A stretch of DNA of 64,000 nt from Citrobacter sp. Cu233 (GCF_030332225.1 NZ_JAOWIF010000028.1:434001-498000), one strand, 5' to 3'. Shown: positions 40,254-50,427, counted from the stretch's first letter. Program-made: numbers and translations. The notes: a model not told the origin generated them from the letters alone.

Positions 40254-42491
40254 ATGCGCTGGTTCCTGTTCATCTGCTTTTTTCTGCTGAGCGTCCCGGC
40301 TCAGGCGGTCACCATACCCGGTGTAACAACCACAGCATCAGCCAGCCCGCCAACAGAACCCGTTGCAGAGCCTGATATTGAACAAAAAAAGGCGGCCTAT
40401 GGCGCGCTGGCGGATGTGCTGGAAAATGAGACCTCACGCCAGGAGCTGATCGGTCAATTGCGCAAAGTTGCGACCACGCCCCCCCTCGAACCGGTGCCCA
40501 CCATTGTCCCGCCGACGTTAACGGAAGAAAAAACGGTGCTGGAGAATGTCACGGATGTCAGCCGTCATTATGGTGAGGCTCTCTCAAGCCGTTTTGCCCA
40601 GCTGTATCGCAACATCACTGACGCCCCCCATAAAACCTTTAATCCGCAAACATTCACGAATGCCCTGACCCATTTCCTTATGCTGGCGGCATCTGTTTTT
40701 GGCTTTTACTGGCTGATACGGCTTTGCGCACTGCCGCTGTATCGCAAAATGGGGCAATGGGCGCGACGGAAAAACCGCGAGCGCAGTAATTGGGTACAGC
40801 TTCCCGCCATGATCATTGGCGCGTTCATTATCGATTTACTGCTGCTGGCGCTCACCTTGTTTGTCGGGCAGATATTGAGCGACCGAATGAATGCCGGCAG
40901 CCGAACTATTGCATTCCAGCAAAGCTTGTTTCTCAATGCCTTTGCACTGATTGAATTCTTTAAGGCCATTTTACGCCTGATTTTTTGCCCGGCGGTGACA
41001 GAACTGCGACCCTTTAACATTCAGGATGCAGGCGCACGCTACTGGAACCGGCGTCTGAGTTCATTAAGCAGTCTGATTGGTTACGGGCTTATTGTGGCGG
41101 TCCCCATTATCTCGAATCAGGTCAACGTACAGGTCGGCGCAATGGCTAACGTCATCATCATGCTGTGCATCACACTGTGGGCGCTGTACCTGATTTTCAG
41201 AAACAAGAATGAGATTACCCGGCACTTACAGAATCTTGCCGAACGCTCTTTAGCTTTCTTTAGCCTGTTTATCCGTGCGTTTGCGCTGGTCTGGCATTGG
41301 CTGGCCAGCGCCTATTTCATTGTGTTGTTCTTCTTCTCACTATTTGATCCGGGCAATAGTCTGAAATTCATGATGGGCGCAACGTTACGCAGTCTGGTGA
41401 TCATCGGGATCGCCGCCTTTGTATCCGGCATGTTATCCCGTTGGATTGCCAAAACGATAACCCTGTCGCCGCACACGCAGCGCAGCTATCCGGAATTACA
41501 AAAGCGGCTAAATGGATGGCTGTCAACGGCGTTAAGCGTGGCCCGGATCTTGACAGTGTGTGTCGCCGTTATGTTGCTACTCAACGCCTGGGGGCTGTTC
41601 GACTTCTTGAACTGGCTGCATTACGGCGCTGGCGAAAAAACGGTCGATATTCTGATCCGCATCGTACTGATTCTCTTCTTCTCTGCTATCGGCTGGACGA
41701 TCCTTGCCAGCCTGATTGAAAACCGCCTGGCTTCAGATATTCACGGTCGTCCGCTGCCCAGTGCGCGGACTCGCACGCTGTTGACGTTATTTCGCAACGC
41801 GCTGGCAGTGATCATCAGTACCATCACGATCATGATTGTATTGTCAGAGATTGGCGTCAATATCGCCCCATTACTGGCCGGGGCGGGAGCTCTGGGACTG
41901 GCGATCTCTTTTGGATCACAGACACTGGTGAAGGATATTATTACTGGGATATTTATCCAGTTTGAAAACGGCATGAATACCGGCGATCTGGTCACTATCG
42001 GCCCGTTAACCGGCACGGTCGAACGCATGTCGATCCGTTCTGTTGGCGTACGCCAGGACACTGGGGCATACCACATCATCCCGTGGTCCTCGATAACAAC
42101 CTTCGCCAACTTCGTGCGTGGGATCGGCTCGGTCGTCGCAAATTACGACGTCGACCGCCATGAAGATGCGGATAAAGCCAATCAGGCGCTGAAGGATGCG
42201 GTCGCTGCGGTGATGGAACAGGATGATATTCGTGGGCTTATCATTGGCGAGCCGTCATTCGCCGGGATTGTGGGTTTGACCAATACAGCATTCACCTTGC
42301 GGGTCTCGTTTACCACCCTGCCGCTGAAGCAGTGGACGGTACGTTTTGCGCTCGACAGCCAGGTGAAAAAACACTTCGATCTGGCCAACGTGCGCGCCCC
42401 GGTACAGACCTATCAGGTACTGCCTGCACCGGTGTCGGGCCCACAATCAACGGCAGCAGAACCGCTGCCGCCAAGCGAGCCCACGATTTAG
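40254..42491 (+). CDS. ybiO: Mechanosensitive channel YbiO (MscS family)
   Basis: A 745-residue large MscS-type channel. Signal peptide 1-18 (SVPAQAVT), a periplasmic helical domain, about ten or eleven membrane helices, then the pore helix rich in Gly/Ala ([21 protein letters not shown]) and the MscS beta domain and C-terminal cytosolic vestibule. E. coli YbiO forms an intermediate-conductance channel protecting against osmotic downshock. The ATG at 40254 follows GGGAGGAG. The C-terminus overlaps the convergent rlmF by four bases. Confidence 0.94.
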   Translation: MRWFLFICFFLLSVPAQAVTIPGVTTTASASPPTEPVAEPDIEQKKAAYGALADVLENETSRQELIGQLRKVATTPPLEPVPTIVPPTLTEEKTVLENVTDVSRHYGEALSSRFAQLYRNITDAPHKTFNPQTFTNALTHFLMLAASVFGFYWLIRLCALPLYRKMGQWARRKNRERSNWVQLPAMIIGAFIIDLLLLALTLFVGQILSDRMNAGSRTIAFQQSLFLNAFALIEFFKAILRLIFCPAVTELRPFNIQDAGARYWNRRLSSLSSLIGYGLIVAVPIISNQVNVQVGAMANVIIMLCITLWALYLIFRNKNEITRHLQNLAERSLAFFSLFIRAFALVWHWLASAYFIVLFFFSLFDPGNSLKFMMGATLRSLVIIGIAAFVSGMLSRWIAKTITLSPHTQRSYPELQKRLNGWLSTALSVARILTVCVAVMLLLNAWGLFDFLNWLHYGAGEKTVDILIRIVLILFFSAIGWTILASLIENRLASDIHGRPLPSARTRTLLTLFRNALAVIISTITIMIVLSEIGVNIAPLLAGAGALGLAISFGSQTLVKDIITGIFIQFENGMNTGDLVTIGPLTGTVERMSIRSVGVRQDTGAYHIIPWSSITTFANFVRGIGSVVANYDVDRHEDADKANQALKDAVAAVMEQDDIRGLIIGEPSFAGIVGLTNTAFTLRVSFTTLPLKQWTVRFALDSQVKKHFDLANVRAPVQTYQVLPAPVSGPQSTAAEPLPPSEPTI

Positions 42492-43414
42492 CGTTGACGC
42501 GCCATAAAACGACGACGCTGATCGTTATCCATAAAGGTCCAGGCAATAAAGCGACTCTGCTTTTGCCCCTGGGCCATCTCTTTTTTAACCACTTTCACCG
42601 CGCCGGCATCGGTTAACGCATGGTACAACGGAGGCAGATTCTCGCCCCGTGATACCAGAGTGGTGAACCACATCACCTGACGACCAAAGGCCTGGCTTTC
42701 TGCGATCATTTTCTTGATGAACGCCACTTCCCCCCCTTCGCACCACAGCTCCTGCTGCTGGCCACCAAAGTTCAGCGCATCATCTTTGTCTTGCCCCAGG
42801 TTGCGGCGTTTGCGCTCGCTTCCGGCACAGGCAGAGGCAGCAGAATCATGGAATGGCGGATTACACATCGTGGCTTCGTACTGCTCATTCTTGTGAATAA
42901 TGCCATTGAAGATAGCCGAAGCATCTTTCTGACGACGCAGACGAATCGCCCGGGTTAAGCCAGGGTTGCCATTGATGATTGCCTGAGCGCTGCTAAACGC
43001 TTCGCTACTGGTTTCACTGCCGGTAAAACGCCAGCCGTATTCATGCACGCCGATCAGTGGATAAATGCAGTTCGCCCCTACTCCAACATCCAGCATGCTG
43101 GCATTTGCAGGGATGGTTCCGGTGGTTTCACCCAACAGATCGGCCAGATGGTGAATGTAGTCCGCACGACCCGGAACCGGCGGGCACAGGAAACCTTCCG
43201 GGATATCCCAGTTTGCCACCGCATAATAATGCGCCAGCAGTGCTTTATTGAGCGCCTTAACTGCCTGCGGATTCGCGAAATCAACACTCTGCTCGCCGCC
43301 TGGTGTGAGGGTGAGAAATTGCGTCAGTTCGGGGGTAACCTGGCATAACGTCGCAAGATCATAACGGCCATTGTGGCGATTGCGTGGGTGTAATCCCGGT
43401 TTCTGGGGGGGCAT
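42488..43414 (-). CDS. rlmF: 23S rRNA m6A1618 methyltransferase RlmF
   Basis: A 308-residue SAM-dependent N6-adenine methyltransferase modifying A1618 of 23S rRNA. The SAM-binding motif [15 protein letters not shown] and the catalytic NPPFHDS (NPPF/Y) motif are intact. Length equals E. coli RlmF (YbiN). The stop codon is interleaved with that of ybiO (shared bases 42488-42491), so the two mRNAs overlap at their 3' ends with no separate terminator. Confidence 0.95.
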   Translation of the reverse strand: MPPQKPGLHPRNRHNGRYDLATLCQVTPELTQFLTLTPGGEQSVDFANPQAVKALNKALLAHYYAVANWDIPEGFLCPPVPGRADYIHHLADLLGETTGTIPANASMLDVGVGANCIYPLIGVHEYGWRFTGSETSSEAFSSAQAIINGNPGLTRAIRLRRQKDASAIFNGIIHKNEQYEATMCNPPFHDSAASACAGSERKRRNLGQDKDDALNFGGQQQELWCEGGEVAFIKKMIAESQAFGRQVMWFTTLVSRGENLPPLYHALTDAGAVKVVKKEMAQGQKQSRFIAWTFMDNDQRRRFMARQR

Positions 43415-43614
43415 AGCATTCTCCTTTTAACAGCGGCGTAAGATACCCGCATAACGCCACGGGGTAAACATACACAGCCGGGAAATTTCATTTTTTATGC
43501 GAATTGCATCGTTCAAAAAATAGCCTGTTGTTGGTCGATTTTTTGCGGCAAATGCCCTGCAATGACGACCTAAACTTATCAGGCACGAACTGTTGTTTCT
43601 CAGAGGATATCATC

Positions 43615-43875
43615 ATGAAAAAATGCCTCACATTCCTTGCCGCTACCGTACTTACCGGCATGACATTTGCGACTTTTGCTGCACAGCCCAATACCCCTCC
43701 TGCCACCGGTCCGCTACAAGCCTCCGGTACGATTTCCGTGAGCGGAGCATCAAGCCTGGACGACCTCGAAGGTAAGCTGGCAGAAAAAGCAAAAGAGCAA
43801 GGCGCGAAAGGTTTTGTGGTTAATTCCGCTGGCGGTAAAAATCAGATGTACGGTACTGCAACTATCTATAAGTAA
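43615..43875 (+). CDS. mcbA: DUF1471 periplasmic protein McbA
   Basis: An 86-residue secreted protein of the YhcN/BhsA (DUF1471) family with a 22-residue signal peptide (ATFAAQPN). The family's C-terminal pattern is present: LDDLEGKLAEKAKEQGAKGFVVNSAGGKNQMYGTATIYK in pieces. E. coli McbA lowers mucoidy and is activated by the regulator McbR (YncC). The ATG at 43615 follows AGAGGATATCATC; a longer frame is rejected. A relative, ybiJ, lies 4.2 kb downstream on the same strand. Confidence 0.93.
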   Translation: MKKCLTFLAATVLTGMTFATFAAQPNTPPATGPLQASGTISVSGASSLDDLEGKLAEKAKEQGAKGFVVNSAGGKNQMYGTATIYK

Positions 43876-44180
43876 CTCTCTAAAAGTAACTCTCCCTCAG
43901 CTCAACTGCATTCGCCCTGAATGCAGTTTGCTGTCCTTTCTTGCTGAAATCCCCCGCATGAACTGTAACTGCCATGTTGGAAATTTGAATTCAATGTAAA
44001 TAAATGTATTTATTTTTGAAGTAATGAATGCTAAAACAACGCACTTATTGATAATGCTTATCAAAATTATTATCAATTACGCATTTCATTCAGGCGAGGC
44101 CTGCAGGGTATAACGTCCACAGAGATGTCCCTTCGCTTGAATGAAACCTTCTACTCAAAAATAATAAGTCATTCATTAAC
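43876..44180 (+). promoter_or_regulatory. fiu control region: Fur box and long leader inverted repeat
   Basis: A 305-base spacer. TTGATAATGCTTATCA and AAATTATTATCAA (44048-44076) form overlapping matches to the Fur consensus GATAATGATAATCATTATC. Downstream, TTTCATTCAGGCGA (44084-44097) and TCGCTTGAATGAAA (44133-44146) form a 14-base inverted repeat with one mismatch, 34 bases before the start codon; it would fold into a hairpin in the leader RNA. Confidence 0.75.
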
Positions 44181-46466
44181 ATGGATAAAAATCGCAATCT
44201 GCCGTCTTGTAGTTTTCATTCGCTCACCTTCTTTGCCGGCCTGTGTATTGGCCTGTCTCCTGTAGCCCAGGCCGTCGCCGCAGGCTCGCAAGAGACAAAG
44301 CAGGAAGATACGCTGGTCGTTGAAGCAGCTAAACCCTCGTTGTATGCCCCAACGCAATCTGCCGACCCGAAGTTCTCTCGTCCAGTGGCTGACACCACTC
44401 GCACCATGACGGTAATTTCTGAGCAGGTTATTAAGGATCAGGGGGCCACCAATCTTACTGATGCGTTGAAAAACGTGCCGGGTGTTGGCGCATTTTTTGC
44501 GGGTGAAAATGGTAACTCCACCACCGGCGATGCGGTGTATATGCGAGGTGCTGACACCTCAAACAGCATTTATATCGACGGTATTCGTGATATTGGTAGC
44601 GTCACGCGTGACACCTTCAATACTGAACAGGTTGAAGTCATTAAAGGGCCTTCCGGCACCGACTATGGTCGCAGTGCCCCCACAGGCTCCATCAATATGA
44701 TCAGCAAGCAGCCGCGCACCGATTCAGGTATTGATGCTTCAGCCAGCGTCGGTAGCGCCTGGTTCCGCCGCGGCACGCTGGACATCAATCAGGCTATTGG
44801 CGACACCACCGCGGCACGCTTAAACCTGATGGGTGAGAAAACGCATGATGCCGGACGCGATAACATTAAAAACGAACGCTACGGCGTGGCCCCCTCTATT
44901 GCCTTTGGTTTAGGCACTGAAAACCGACTGTATCTGAACTATCTACACGTCACCCAGCACAACACGCCGGACGGAGGAATTCCTACCATCGGCCTGCCGG
45001 GTTACTCTGCGCCTTCTGCGGGAACGTCGGCCCTGAACCATTCCGGGAAAGTCGATACGAACAACTTCTATGGCACCGATTCGGATTACGACGATTCAAC
45101 GACCGATACCGCAACAATGCGTTTCGAGCATGACCTGAGTGACAGCACGACCCTTCGCAACACCACGCGCTGGTCGCGCATTAAACAGGATTATCTGATG
45201 ACCGCGGTAATGGGCGGCGCATCAAACATCACGCAGCCAACCCGCAACGTCGATACCTGGAGCTGGTCACGGGTGGCGAATACCAAAGATGTCAGCAACA
45301 AAATCCTCACCAACCAGACCAACCTGACGTCAAAATTTTATACTGGTACTGTCGGGCATGACATCAGTACCGGCGTGGAGTTGACGCGTGAAACACAGAC
45401 CAACTATGGCGTGGCGCCACTCACACCACCACCTGTCAATATTTACTCACCAAACAGCAACGTGAACATTGGCGGATTATCCCGTAATGGCGCCAACGCC
45501 AACGGCCAGACCGATACCTTCGGTATTTACGCCTTCGATACTCTGCAAATTACGCGTGATATTGAACTGAACGGTGGTATTCGTCTGGATAATTACCGTA
45601 CCGAGTATGACAGTGCAACCGCGTGCGGCGCTTCTGGTCGCGGTGCCGTTGCGTGCCCAACGGGCGTTGCCAAAGGTTCTCCGGTCACGACCGTCGACAC
45701 CGCGAAATCCGGTAATCTGGTGAACTGGAAAGCGGGTGCGTTATACCATTTGACAGAGAACGGCAACGTTTACATCAACTACGCGGTTTCCCAGCAACCG
45801 CCGGGCGGCAGTAATTTTGCCCTTGCTCAAAGTGGGACCGGTAACAGCGCCAACCGTACCGATTTTAAACCGCAAAAAGCGAAGACCAGCGAAATTGGCA
45901 CCAAGTGGGAAGTGCTGGATAAACGCCTGCTGCTGACCGCCGCCGTTTTCCGCACGGATATCGAGAACGAAGTTGAACAGAACGATGACGGGACCTACTC
46001 CCAGTATGGCGAAAAACGTGTTGAAGGCTACGAACTCTCCGTGGCAGGAAATATTACCCCGGCCTGGCAGGTGATTGGCGGGTATACCCAACAACGCGCC
46101 ACGGTGCATAACGGCCAGGGCGTCGCGCAGGATGGTTCGTCTTCCCTGCCGTATACACCGGAACATGCCTTCACCCTGTGGAGTCAGTATCAGGCCACTG
46201 ATGATATCTCCGTTGGCGCAGGCGCACGCTACGTGGGCAGCATGCATCGCGGCGCTGACGGCGCAGTGGGTACACCATCCTTTACCGAAAGCTACTGGGT
46301 CGCTGATGCCAAACTGGGATATCGCGTGAACCGCAATCTTGATTTCCAGCTCAACGTCTACAACCTGTTCGACACCGATTATGTCTCCTCAATCAACAAG
46401 AGCGGATACCGTTATCATCCGGGTGAGCCAAGAACCTTCCTGCTCACCGCCAATATGCATTTCTGA
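44181..46466 (+). CDS. fiu: Catecholate siderophore receptor Fiu
   Basis: A 761-residue TonB-dependent outer-membrane receptor for monocatecholate iron complexes such as dihydroxybenzoylserine, and an entry route for catechol-substituted beta-lactams. A signal peptide (about 1-32, ending AVAAGSQ) precedes the TonB box DTLVVEA. The plug domain has ALKNVPGVGAFF and the barrel ends in LLTANMHF with the C-terminal Phe. Near full-length match to E. coli Fiu (760 residues). Controlled by Fur; ybiX follows after a hairpin. Confidence 0.96.
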   Translation: MDKNRNLPSCSFHSLTFFAGLCIGLSPVAQAVAAGSQETKQEDTLVVEAAKPSLYAPTQSADPKFSRPVADTTRTMTVISEQVIKDQGATNLTDALKNVPGVGAFFAGENGNSTTGDAVYMRGADTSNSIYIDGIRDIGSVTRDTFNTEQVEVIKGPSGTDYGRSAPTGSINMISKQPRTDSGIDASASVGSAWFRRGTLDINQAIGDTTAARLNLMGEKTHDAGRDNIKNERYGVAPSIAFGLGTENRLYLNYLHVTQHNTPDGGIPTIGLPGYSAPSAGTSALNHSGKVDTNNFYGTDSDYDDSTTDTATMRFEHDLSDSTTLRNTTRWSRIKQDYLMTAVMGGASNITQPTRNVDTWSWSRVANTKDVSNKILTNQTNLTSKFYTGTVGHDISTGVELTRETQTNYGVAPLTPPPVNIYSPNSNVNIGGLSRNGANANGQTDTFGIYAFDTLQITRDIELNGGIRLDNYRTEYDSATACGASGRGAVACPTGVAKGSPVTTVDTAKSGNLVNWKAGALYHLTENGNVYINYAVSQQPPGGSNFALAQSGTGNSANRTDFKPQKAKTSEIGTKWEVLDKRLLLTAAVFRTDIENEVEQNDDGTYSQYGEKRVEGYELSVAGNITPAWQVIGGYTQQRATVHNGQGVAQDGSSSLPYTPEHAFTLWSQYQATDDISVGAGARYVGSMHRGADGAVGTPSFTESYWVADAKLGYRVNRNLDFQLNVYNLFDTDYVSSINKSGYRYHPGEPRTFLLTANMHF

Positions 46467-46474
46467 TTTATCGC

Positions 46475-46492
46475 GTGGGGCGTAAGCCCCAC
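46475..46492 (+). terminator. Intercistronic hairpin fiu/ybiX
   Basis: Perfect 7-bp stem GTGGGGC/GCCCCAC with a GTAA tetraloop, eight bases after the fiu stop and without a T-run. It is more likely to stabilise or attenuate than to terminate fully, reducing ybiX expression relative to fiu. Confidence 0.5.
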
Positions 46493-46509
46493 TTGCAGGA
46501 GAAACACTG

Positions 46510-47187
46510 ATGATGTACCACATTCCTGGCGTCTTATCGCCGCAGGACGTTGCCTGGTTTCGTGAACAACTGGACACAGCAGAATGGGTAGATGGCCGCG
46601 CCACCACCGGCGCTCAGGGTGCACAGGTTAAAAATAACCAGCAGGTTGATACCCGTAGCGAACGCTATGCCATGTTACAGAAAGAGGTGCTGACCGCCGT
46701 GAACAACAATGCGTTGTTCTTTGCCGCTGCGTTACCCAAAACGCTTTCCACGCCATTGTTCAATCGTTATCAGAATGCTGAGACCTACGGCTTTCACGTT
46801 GATGGCGCGGTGCGTAGCCATCCGGAAAGTGGCTGGATGCGTACCGACCTTTCCGCCACGTTATTCTTAAGCGATCCCGACAGCTATGAGGGCGGGGAAC
46901 TGCTGGTCAATGACACCTACGGCCAGCATGCGGTCAAACTCCCGGCTGGCGATCTGGTACTTTACCCCTCCAGCAGCCTGCATTGCGTCACACCAGTTAC
47001 CCGTGGAACCCGTGTGGCATCGTTTATGTGGGTCCAGTCGATGATCCGTGATGACAAAAAACGCGCCATGCTGTTTGAACTGGATAAGAACATTCAATCA
47101 CTGAAAGCGCGCCACGGAGAAAGTGCAGAGATCCTGTCGTTGCTTAATCTTTACCATAACCTGCTGCGCGAGTGGTCCGAAATCTGA
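46510..47187 (+). CDS. ybiX: PKHD-type Fe(II)/2-oxoglutarate hydroxylase YbiX (PiuC-like)
   Basis: A 225-residue cytosolic dioxygenase of the PKHD/PiuC type. The Fe-binding His-x-Asp is in [13 protein letters not shown] and the distal His in [19 protein letters not shown], with Arg for 2-oxoglutarate. PiuC-type genes are commonly found beside catecholate receptors, as here with fiu, and are Fur-regulated; substrate unknown. MMYHIP has two possible starts; the ribosome site CAGGAGAAACACTG suits either. Likely co-transcribed with fiu. Confidence 0.94.
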   Translation: MMYHIPGVLSPQDVAWFREQLDTAEWVDGRATTGAQGAQVKNNQQVDTRSERYAMLQKEVLTAVNNNALFFAAALPKTLSTPLFNRYQNAETYGFHVDGAVRSHPESGWMRTDLSATLFLSDPDSYEGGELLVNDTYGQHAVKLPAGDLVLYPSSSLHCVTPVTRGTRVASFMWVQSMIRDDKKRAMLFELDKNIQSLKARHGESAEILSLLNLYHNLLREWSEI

Positions 47188-47216
47188 TACGCCTGTAGGC
47201 GCTCGTTTTTCCCCCA

Positions 47217-47262
47217 TTTCATTCGCTATAATTATTCTATAAACGAATTTTATAAAACGAAT
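47217..47262 (+). promoter_or_regulatory. ybiI promoter with direct repeat
   Basis: TATAAT at 47227-47232 is a likely -10. Immediately downstream are two direct copies, TATAAACGAAT (47238-47248) and TATAAAACGAAT (47251-47262), with a CATTCG inverted copy at 47220-47225. A regulator could bind here; identity unknown. Confidence 0.35.
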
Positions 47263-47276
47263 GACAGGAGGCACAC

Positions 47277-47543
47277 ATGGCATCCGGCTGGGCAAATGAC
47301 GACGCCGTGAACGAACAGATCAACAATACAATTGAAGATGCTGTTGCCCGTGCCCGTGGCGAGTTACCCACGGGAGAAAGTCTGCATGAATGTGAAGAAT
47401 GCGGCGATCCTATCCCACAGGCACGCCGTGAGGCGGTACCTGGCGTGCGTTTGTGCATCGCCTGCCAGCAGGATAAAGATTCACATAACGCTGCATTTTC
47501 AGGATATAATCGCAGAGGTTCGAAAGACAGCCAGCTACGTTGA
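47277..47543 (+). CDS. ybiI: DksA/TraR-type zinc-finger protein YbiI
   Basis: An 88-residue protein with a C4 zinc finger, CEECGDPIPQARREAVPGVR followed by LCIACQ, of the DksA/TraR family. It is shorter than DksA and lacks most of its coiled coil; a short helical N-terminal part (ASGWANDDAVNEQINNTIEDAVARA) corresponds to TraR. E. coli TraR-like proteins bind the RNA polymerase secondary channel; whether YbiI does is unproven. The start follows CAGGAGGCACAC. Confidence 0.93.
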   Translation: MASGWANDDAVNEQINNTIEDAVARARGELPTGESLHECEECGDPIPQARREAVPGVRLCIACQQDKDSHNAAFSGYNRRGSKDSQLR

Positions 47544-47844
47544 CTCATCTTTACCAAAAGTTTCAGCGCATACGATTTCCTTTACGAGCACGCTTTTTCA
47601 CTCGCGGTGTAGCAAAATGTGCCGTTGTCACTTTCTCTGTAAAGCGCAATGACAAGAACTGTAAATCCATCTTCTGAATTTATTAATATTCAATAAGTTA
47701 TTTGTCATTCAATATTTTTGATTGATGTCGTCAATTCTATTCGATTTTCTCTCACCGAAAAAAACGTGATACTTCTCACATCGACGGAACAACGTCTGCT
47801 GAACAGAACATCGACTAACCGAATAAACCTGCGAGAGAAAAATC
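47544..47844 (+). other. ybiI-ybiJ spacer
   Basis: A 301-base AT-rich spacer. It must carry the ybiJ promoter (ribosome site GCGAGAGAAAAATC). I see no clear hairpin or operator. A 106-codon frame overlapping ybiI and extending to 47652 is a shadow of ybiI. Confidence 0.5.
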
Positions 47845-48105
47845 ATGAAAAACATTAAATTTGCTGTTGCTGCTATCGCCCTGTCTACCCTGTCATTTGG
47901 TGTTTTCGCTGCTGAACCGGTCACCTCCACTCAGGCGCAAAGCATGAATAAAATGGGTGTGGTATCTGCTGATGGTGCCACCACGCTGGACGGCCTGGAA
48001 GCAAAACTGGCTGAAAAAGCGGCTGCTGCTGGTGCAAGTGGTTACAGCATCACCTCCGCTGTCGGCAACGACAAAATGAGCGGTACCGCGGTTATCTACA
48101 AATAA
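47845..48105 (+). CDS. ybiJ: DUF1471 periplasmic protein YbiJ
   Basis: An 86-residue secreted protein of the YhcN/BhsA family, with signal peptide 1-22 (GVFAAEPV). The pattern LDGLEAKLAEKAAAAGASGY and the ending SGTAVIYK parallel mcbA (LDDLEGKLAEKAKEQGAKGF, YGTATIYK). Function unknown; family members respond to envelope, acid, copper or oxidative stress. Terminated by a strong hairpin. Confidence 0.93.
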   Translation: MKNIKFAVAAIALSTLSFGVFAAEPVTSTQAQSMNKMGVVSADGATTLDGLEAKLAEKAAAAGASGYSITSAVGNDKMSGTAVIYK

Positions 48106-48170
48106 CCAACAGAATTCCTGTACGACCCAATGCTCCAACCCTCATTGACCCTGTTTGTTACCCTTTGTTT

Positions 48171-48199
48171 GCCCGTCCGCCACTGGACGGGCTTTTTTT
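48171..48199 (+). terminator. ybiJ terminator (shared with ybiC)
   Basis: Perfect 8-bp stem GCCCGTCC/GGACGGGC (48171-48178 and 48185-48192) followed by a seven-T run; just three bases before the end of the convergent ybiC. Confidence 0.92.
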
Positions 48200-48201
48200 A
48201 T

Positions 48202-49287
48202 CTAACGTTCAAGCCGTTGGCGAAACGCCTGCAATACCGCATCCGGCATACCGATTTGCCGTGCCGCCTCACATATCGCTTGCCAGCTTCCGGCATCAAG
48301 CGGGATCCCCTGCGCCAGCCGTTCTTCACGGGTATTCACTTCCCACTCACCCGGTAACAGGATGGGTGCGTCCTCAGCATGCGGCGACGCTTTGACCCAT
48401 TCAGCAAATGCCGAAACCTGATTGTCACAGTCCGGGGCACCGAAGAGTGTTGGGTTAATGATGATCGTGGTCATGCAGTTAATAATGGCGTCCGCGCTGT
48501 TCTGCAAACTGGCTTCGTGGGTAGTTTTACCGCCAGAGAGCGCACCGCCCATGATTTCACACATTGCCGCGAGCGCGTAGCCTTTATGCTGAGCGAAGGT
48601 GAGCAGCGAGCCCAATGGTGATTCCTGCATAACAGCAGGGTCGGTGGTAGGAGCCCCCTGAGCATCAATCAGACAGCCCGGCGCAACCGGCTCACCTTTG
48701 TGCCACGCCACGCGCGTTTTACCGAAAGCAATAGCGCTGGTCGCGTAGTCCAATAGCAACGGGAAATCATTTTTACGTGGAAACACAACGCAAAAAGGGT
48801 TGGTGCCAAAACGGCTATCACGACCATGGAAGGGGGCAACCATCGGAATCCCCACCACATTCACAAAGTGTATAGAGACAAAACCCGCCGCCGCACACTG
48901 CTCCGCCCAGTAGCCAATGCGCCCAATGTGGTGAGAATTATGCAGTGCTACCGCAGCAATTCCGTACTGCTGTGCTTTCTCAATCCCCAGCGCGATAGCT
49001 TCATGCGCGGCTACCTGACCAAATGCGCAATCCCCATCCAGCGTAACCACTGCACCTGCCTCTTTCACCACTTTCGCATGACGATTGATCTGCAAATGCC
49101 CCTGCGTGAATGAGCGAATATAGCTTGGGATCATCCCGATACCGTGTGAATCATGGCCGGCGAGGTTTGAGGCAATCAGATGATCGGCCACCAACTGCGC
49201 TTCCTGCTCGTCACTCCCCATATGGCGGAAAACGGCCTGAATAAACGCATGCAGCGTTGGCGCGTGAAAGCGATGTCCACTGTTCAT
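48202..49287 (-). CDS. ybiC: Hydroxycarboxylate dehydrogenase YbiC (HcxB)
   Basis: A 361-residue NAD(P)-dependent oxidoreductase of the malate/L-sulfolactate dehydrogenase (Ldh_2) family. The segments NLAGHDSHGIGMIPSY, HNSHHIGRIGYWAEQCA, HGRDSRFGTNPFC and LLDYATSAIA are family hallmarks; the first and second His are the proposed catalytic pair. E. coli YbiC reduces hydroxyphenylpyruvate and related 2-oxo acids. The ATG at 49287 follows AGGAGAATACA and gives the E. coli length; the longer frame is rejected. Confidence 0.94.
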   Translation of the reverse strand: MNSGHRFHAPTLHAFIQAVFRHMGSDEQEAQLVADHLIASNLAGHDSHGIGMIPSYIRSFTQGHLQINRHAKVVKEAGAVVTLDGDCAFGQVAAHEAIALGIEKAQQYGIAAVALHNSHHIGRIGYWAEQCAAAGFVSIHFVNVVGIPMVAPFHGRDSRFGTNPFCVVFPRKNDFPLLLDYATSAIAFGKTRVAWHKGEPVAPGCLIDAQGAPTTDPAVMQESPLGSLLTFAQHKGYALAAMCEIMGGALSGGKTTHEASLQNSADAIINCMTTIIINPTLFGAPDCDNQVSAFAEWVKASPHAEDAPILLPGEWEVNTREERLAQGIPLDAGSWQAICEAARQIGMPDAVLQAFRQRLER

Positions 49288-49458
49288 TGTATTCTCCTGT
49301 TGTGTTGCGTGTTTGTTGTGTTTCTTATTTTTCAACAAACTATGCTGCGCCACGGTAGCCAGGAGGTCAATAAACGTGCAGAAATTTCACGTTGCAGGGG
49401 GTGCAGGACAGGAATGACTGACGGGCCAGATGACGGGCCCGTCGGGATGAAGAAAGGG

Positions 49459-50427
49459 TCAGAAGTTTTGCTCGACGCGAGCAAGCCCTTCTGCCAGCGT
49501 GGCGGATTCCCCGGTGGCCACCAGACAGCAAGCCATCTGAATTTTCAATGAGGCCGGTATCGGCTCGCTTCCTGCCAGACAGCGTTCTATCCAGCGGGCT
49601 GTCGTCTCCGGATCTTTTGCTACCGGCAGTGGAACTGGCTCGTCAGGCATCTCACTCTGGCGATCCTGTAGCACACGCATCCCCGTCGGGTCTATCAGGC
49701 TAATCTGCGGGCAGCGTTGCGGGTTGGCATAGACTTCACCTTCCGTTCCGTGCATCAGCAGACCACGGCCGCCGATGTCACCGAAAAATTTTGCCACTCG
49801 CGAGACATATTCAGGATGAGAAACACTGGCAAGACGCAGTGCGGCATCTTCTGCAAACGGCGTGGCCAGCTTCGCCAGCGTATGTGCACTGTTGCGAACC
49901 CCCATTCTCCAGCGCATCGCCAGTTGCTTCTCCAGCGGCGGACACAGCGCGCGCACCGGAATAAACACCGGTTCATGACCATCCAGTTTTGCCTGTGCCT
50001 GGCCGGCATGCAGCGTGGGCATGATCCCCATCAGGTCAAAAATGGTTTCTGTCAGCACGCGGGTTGGGTCTTCGCTGACGCCGTGTACCAGCACCGGAAA
50101 TCCCAGTTTATGCAATAAGATAGCCAGCAGCGGCGTCAGATTGGCCTGCTTTCGTGCGCCATTGTAACTGGGGATAACAATGGGCATGGGTTTGGCAACA
50201 GGCGGTGTCAGGCGAATGGTATGGTTTTGCATCGCCTCATAAAAGCCCAGCATCTCCGCTTCTCCCTCGCCTTTAATGCGCAGCGCAATCAGCACGCCGC
50301 CCATCTCAAGGTCGGGGACGTCGCCATTCAGCATATGGGTATACAGTCCGCGAGCAGTATCCTGGTCCAGGTCACGCGCGTGATTTTTACCTCGCCCAAT
50401 CTCTTTGATGATTTTGCGGTAATCCAT
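49459..50427 (-). CDS. ybiB: Nucleic-acid-binding TrpD2-family protein YbiB
   Basis: A 322-residue homologue of anthranilate phosphoribosyltransferase (TrpD2 group) that in E. coli binds nucleic acid without sequence specificity instead of acting as an enzyme. The N-terminal helical domain (LDQDTARGLYTHMLNGDVPDLEMGG) and the Rossmann-like domain (PIVIPSYNGARKQANLTPLLA) match. The start at 50427 follows GGAAAGGAGTTATCG. It is 29 bases downstream of dinG, so the LexA-controlled dinG promoter probably drives it during DNA damage. Confidence 0.94.
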   Translation of the reverse strand: MDYRKIIKEIGRGKNHARDLDQDTARGLYTHMLNGDVPDLEMGGVLIALRIKGEGEAEMLGFYEAMQNHTIRLTPPVAKPMPIVIPSYNGARKQANLTPLLAILLHKLGFPVLVHGVSEDPTRVLTETIFDLMGIMPTLHAGQAQAKLDGHEPVFIPVRALCPPLEKQLAMRWRMGVRNSAHTLAKLATPFAEDAALRLASVSHPEYVSRVAKFFGDIGGRGLLMHGTEGEVYANPQRCPQISLIDPTGMRVLQDRQSEMPDEPVPLPVAKDPETTARWIERCLAGSEPIPASLKIQMACCLVATGESATLAEGLARVEQNF

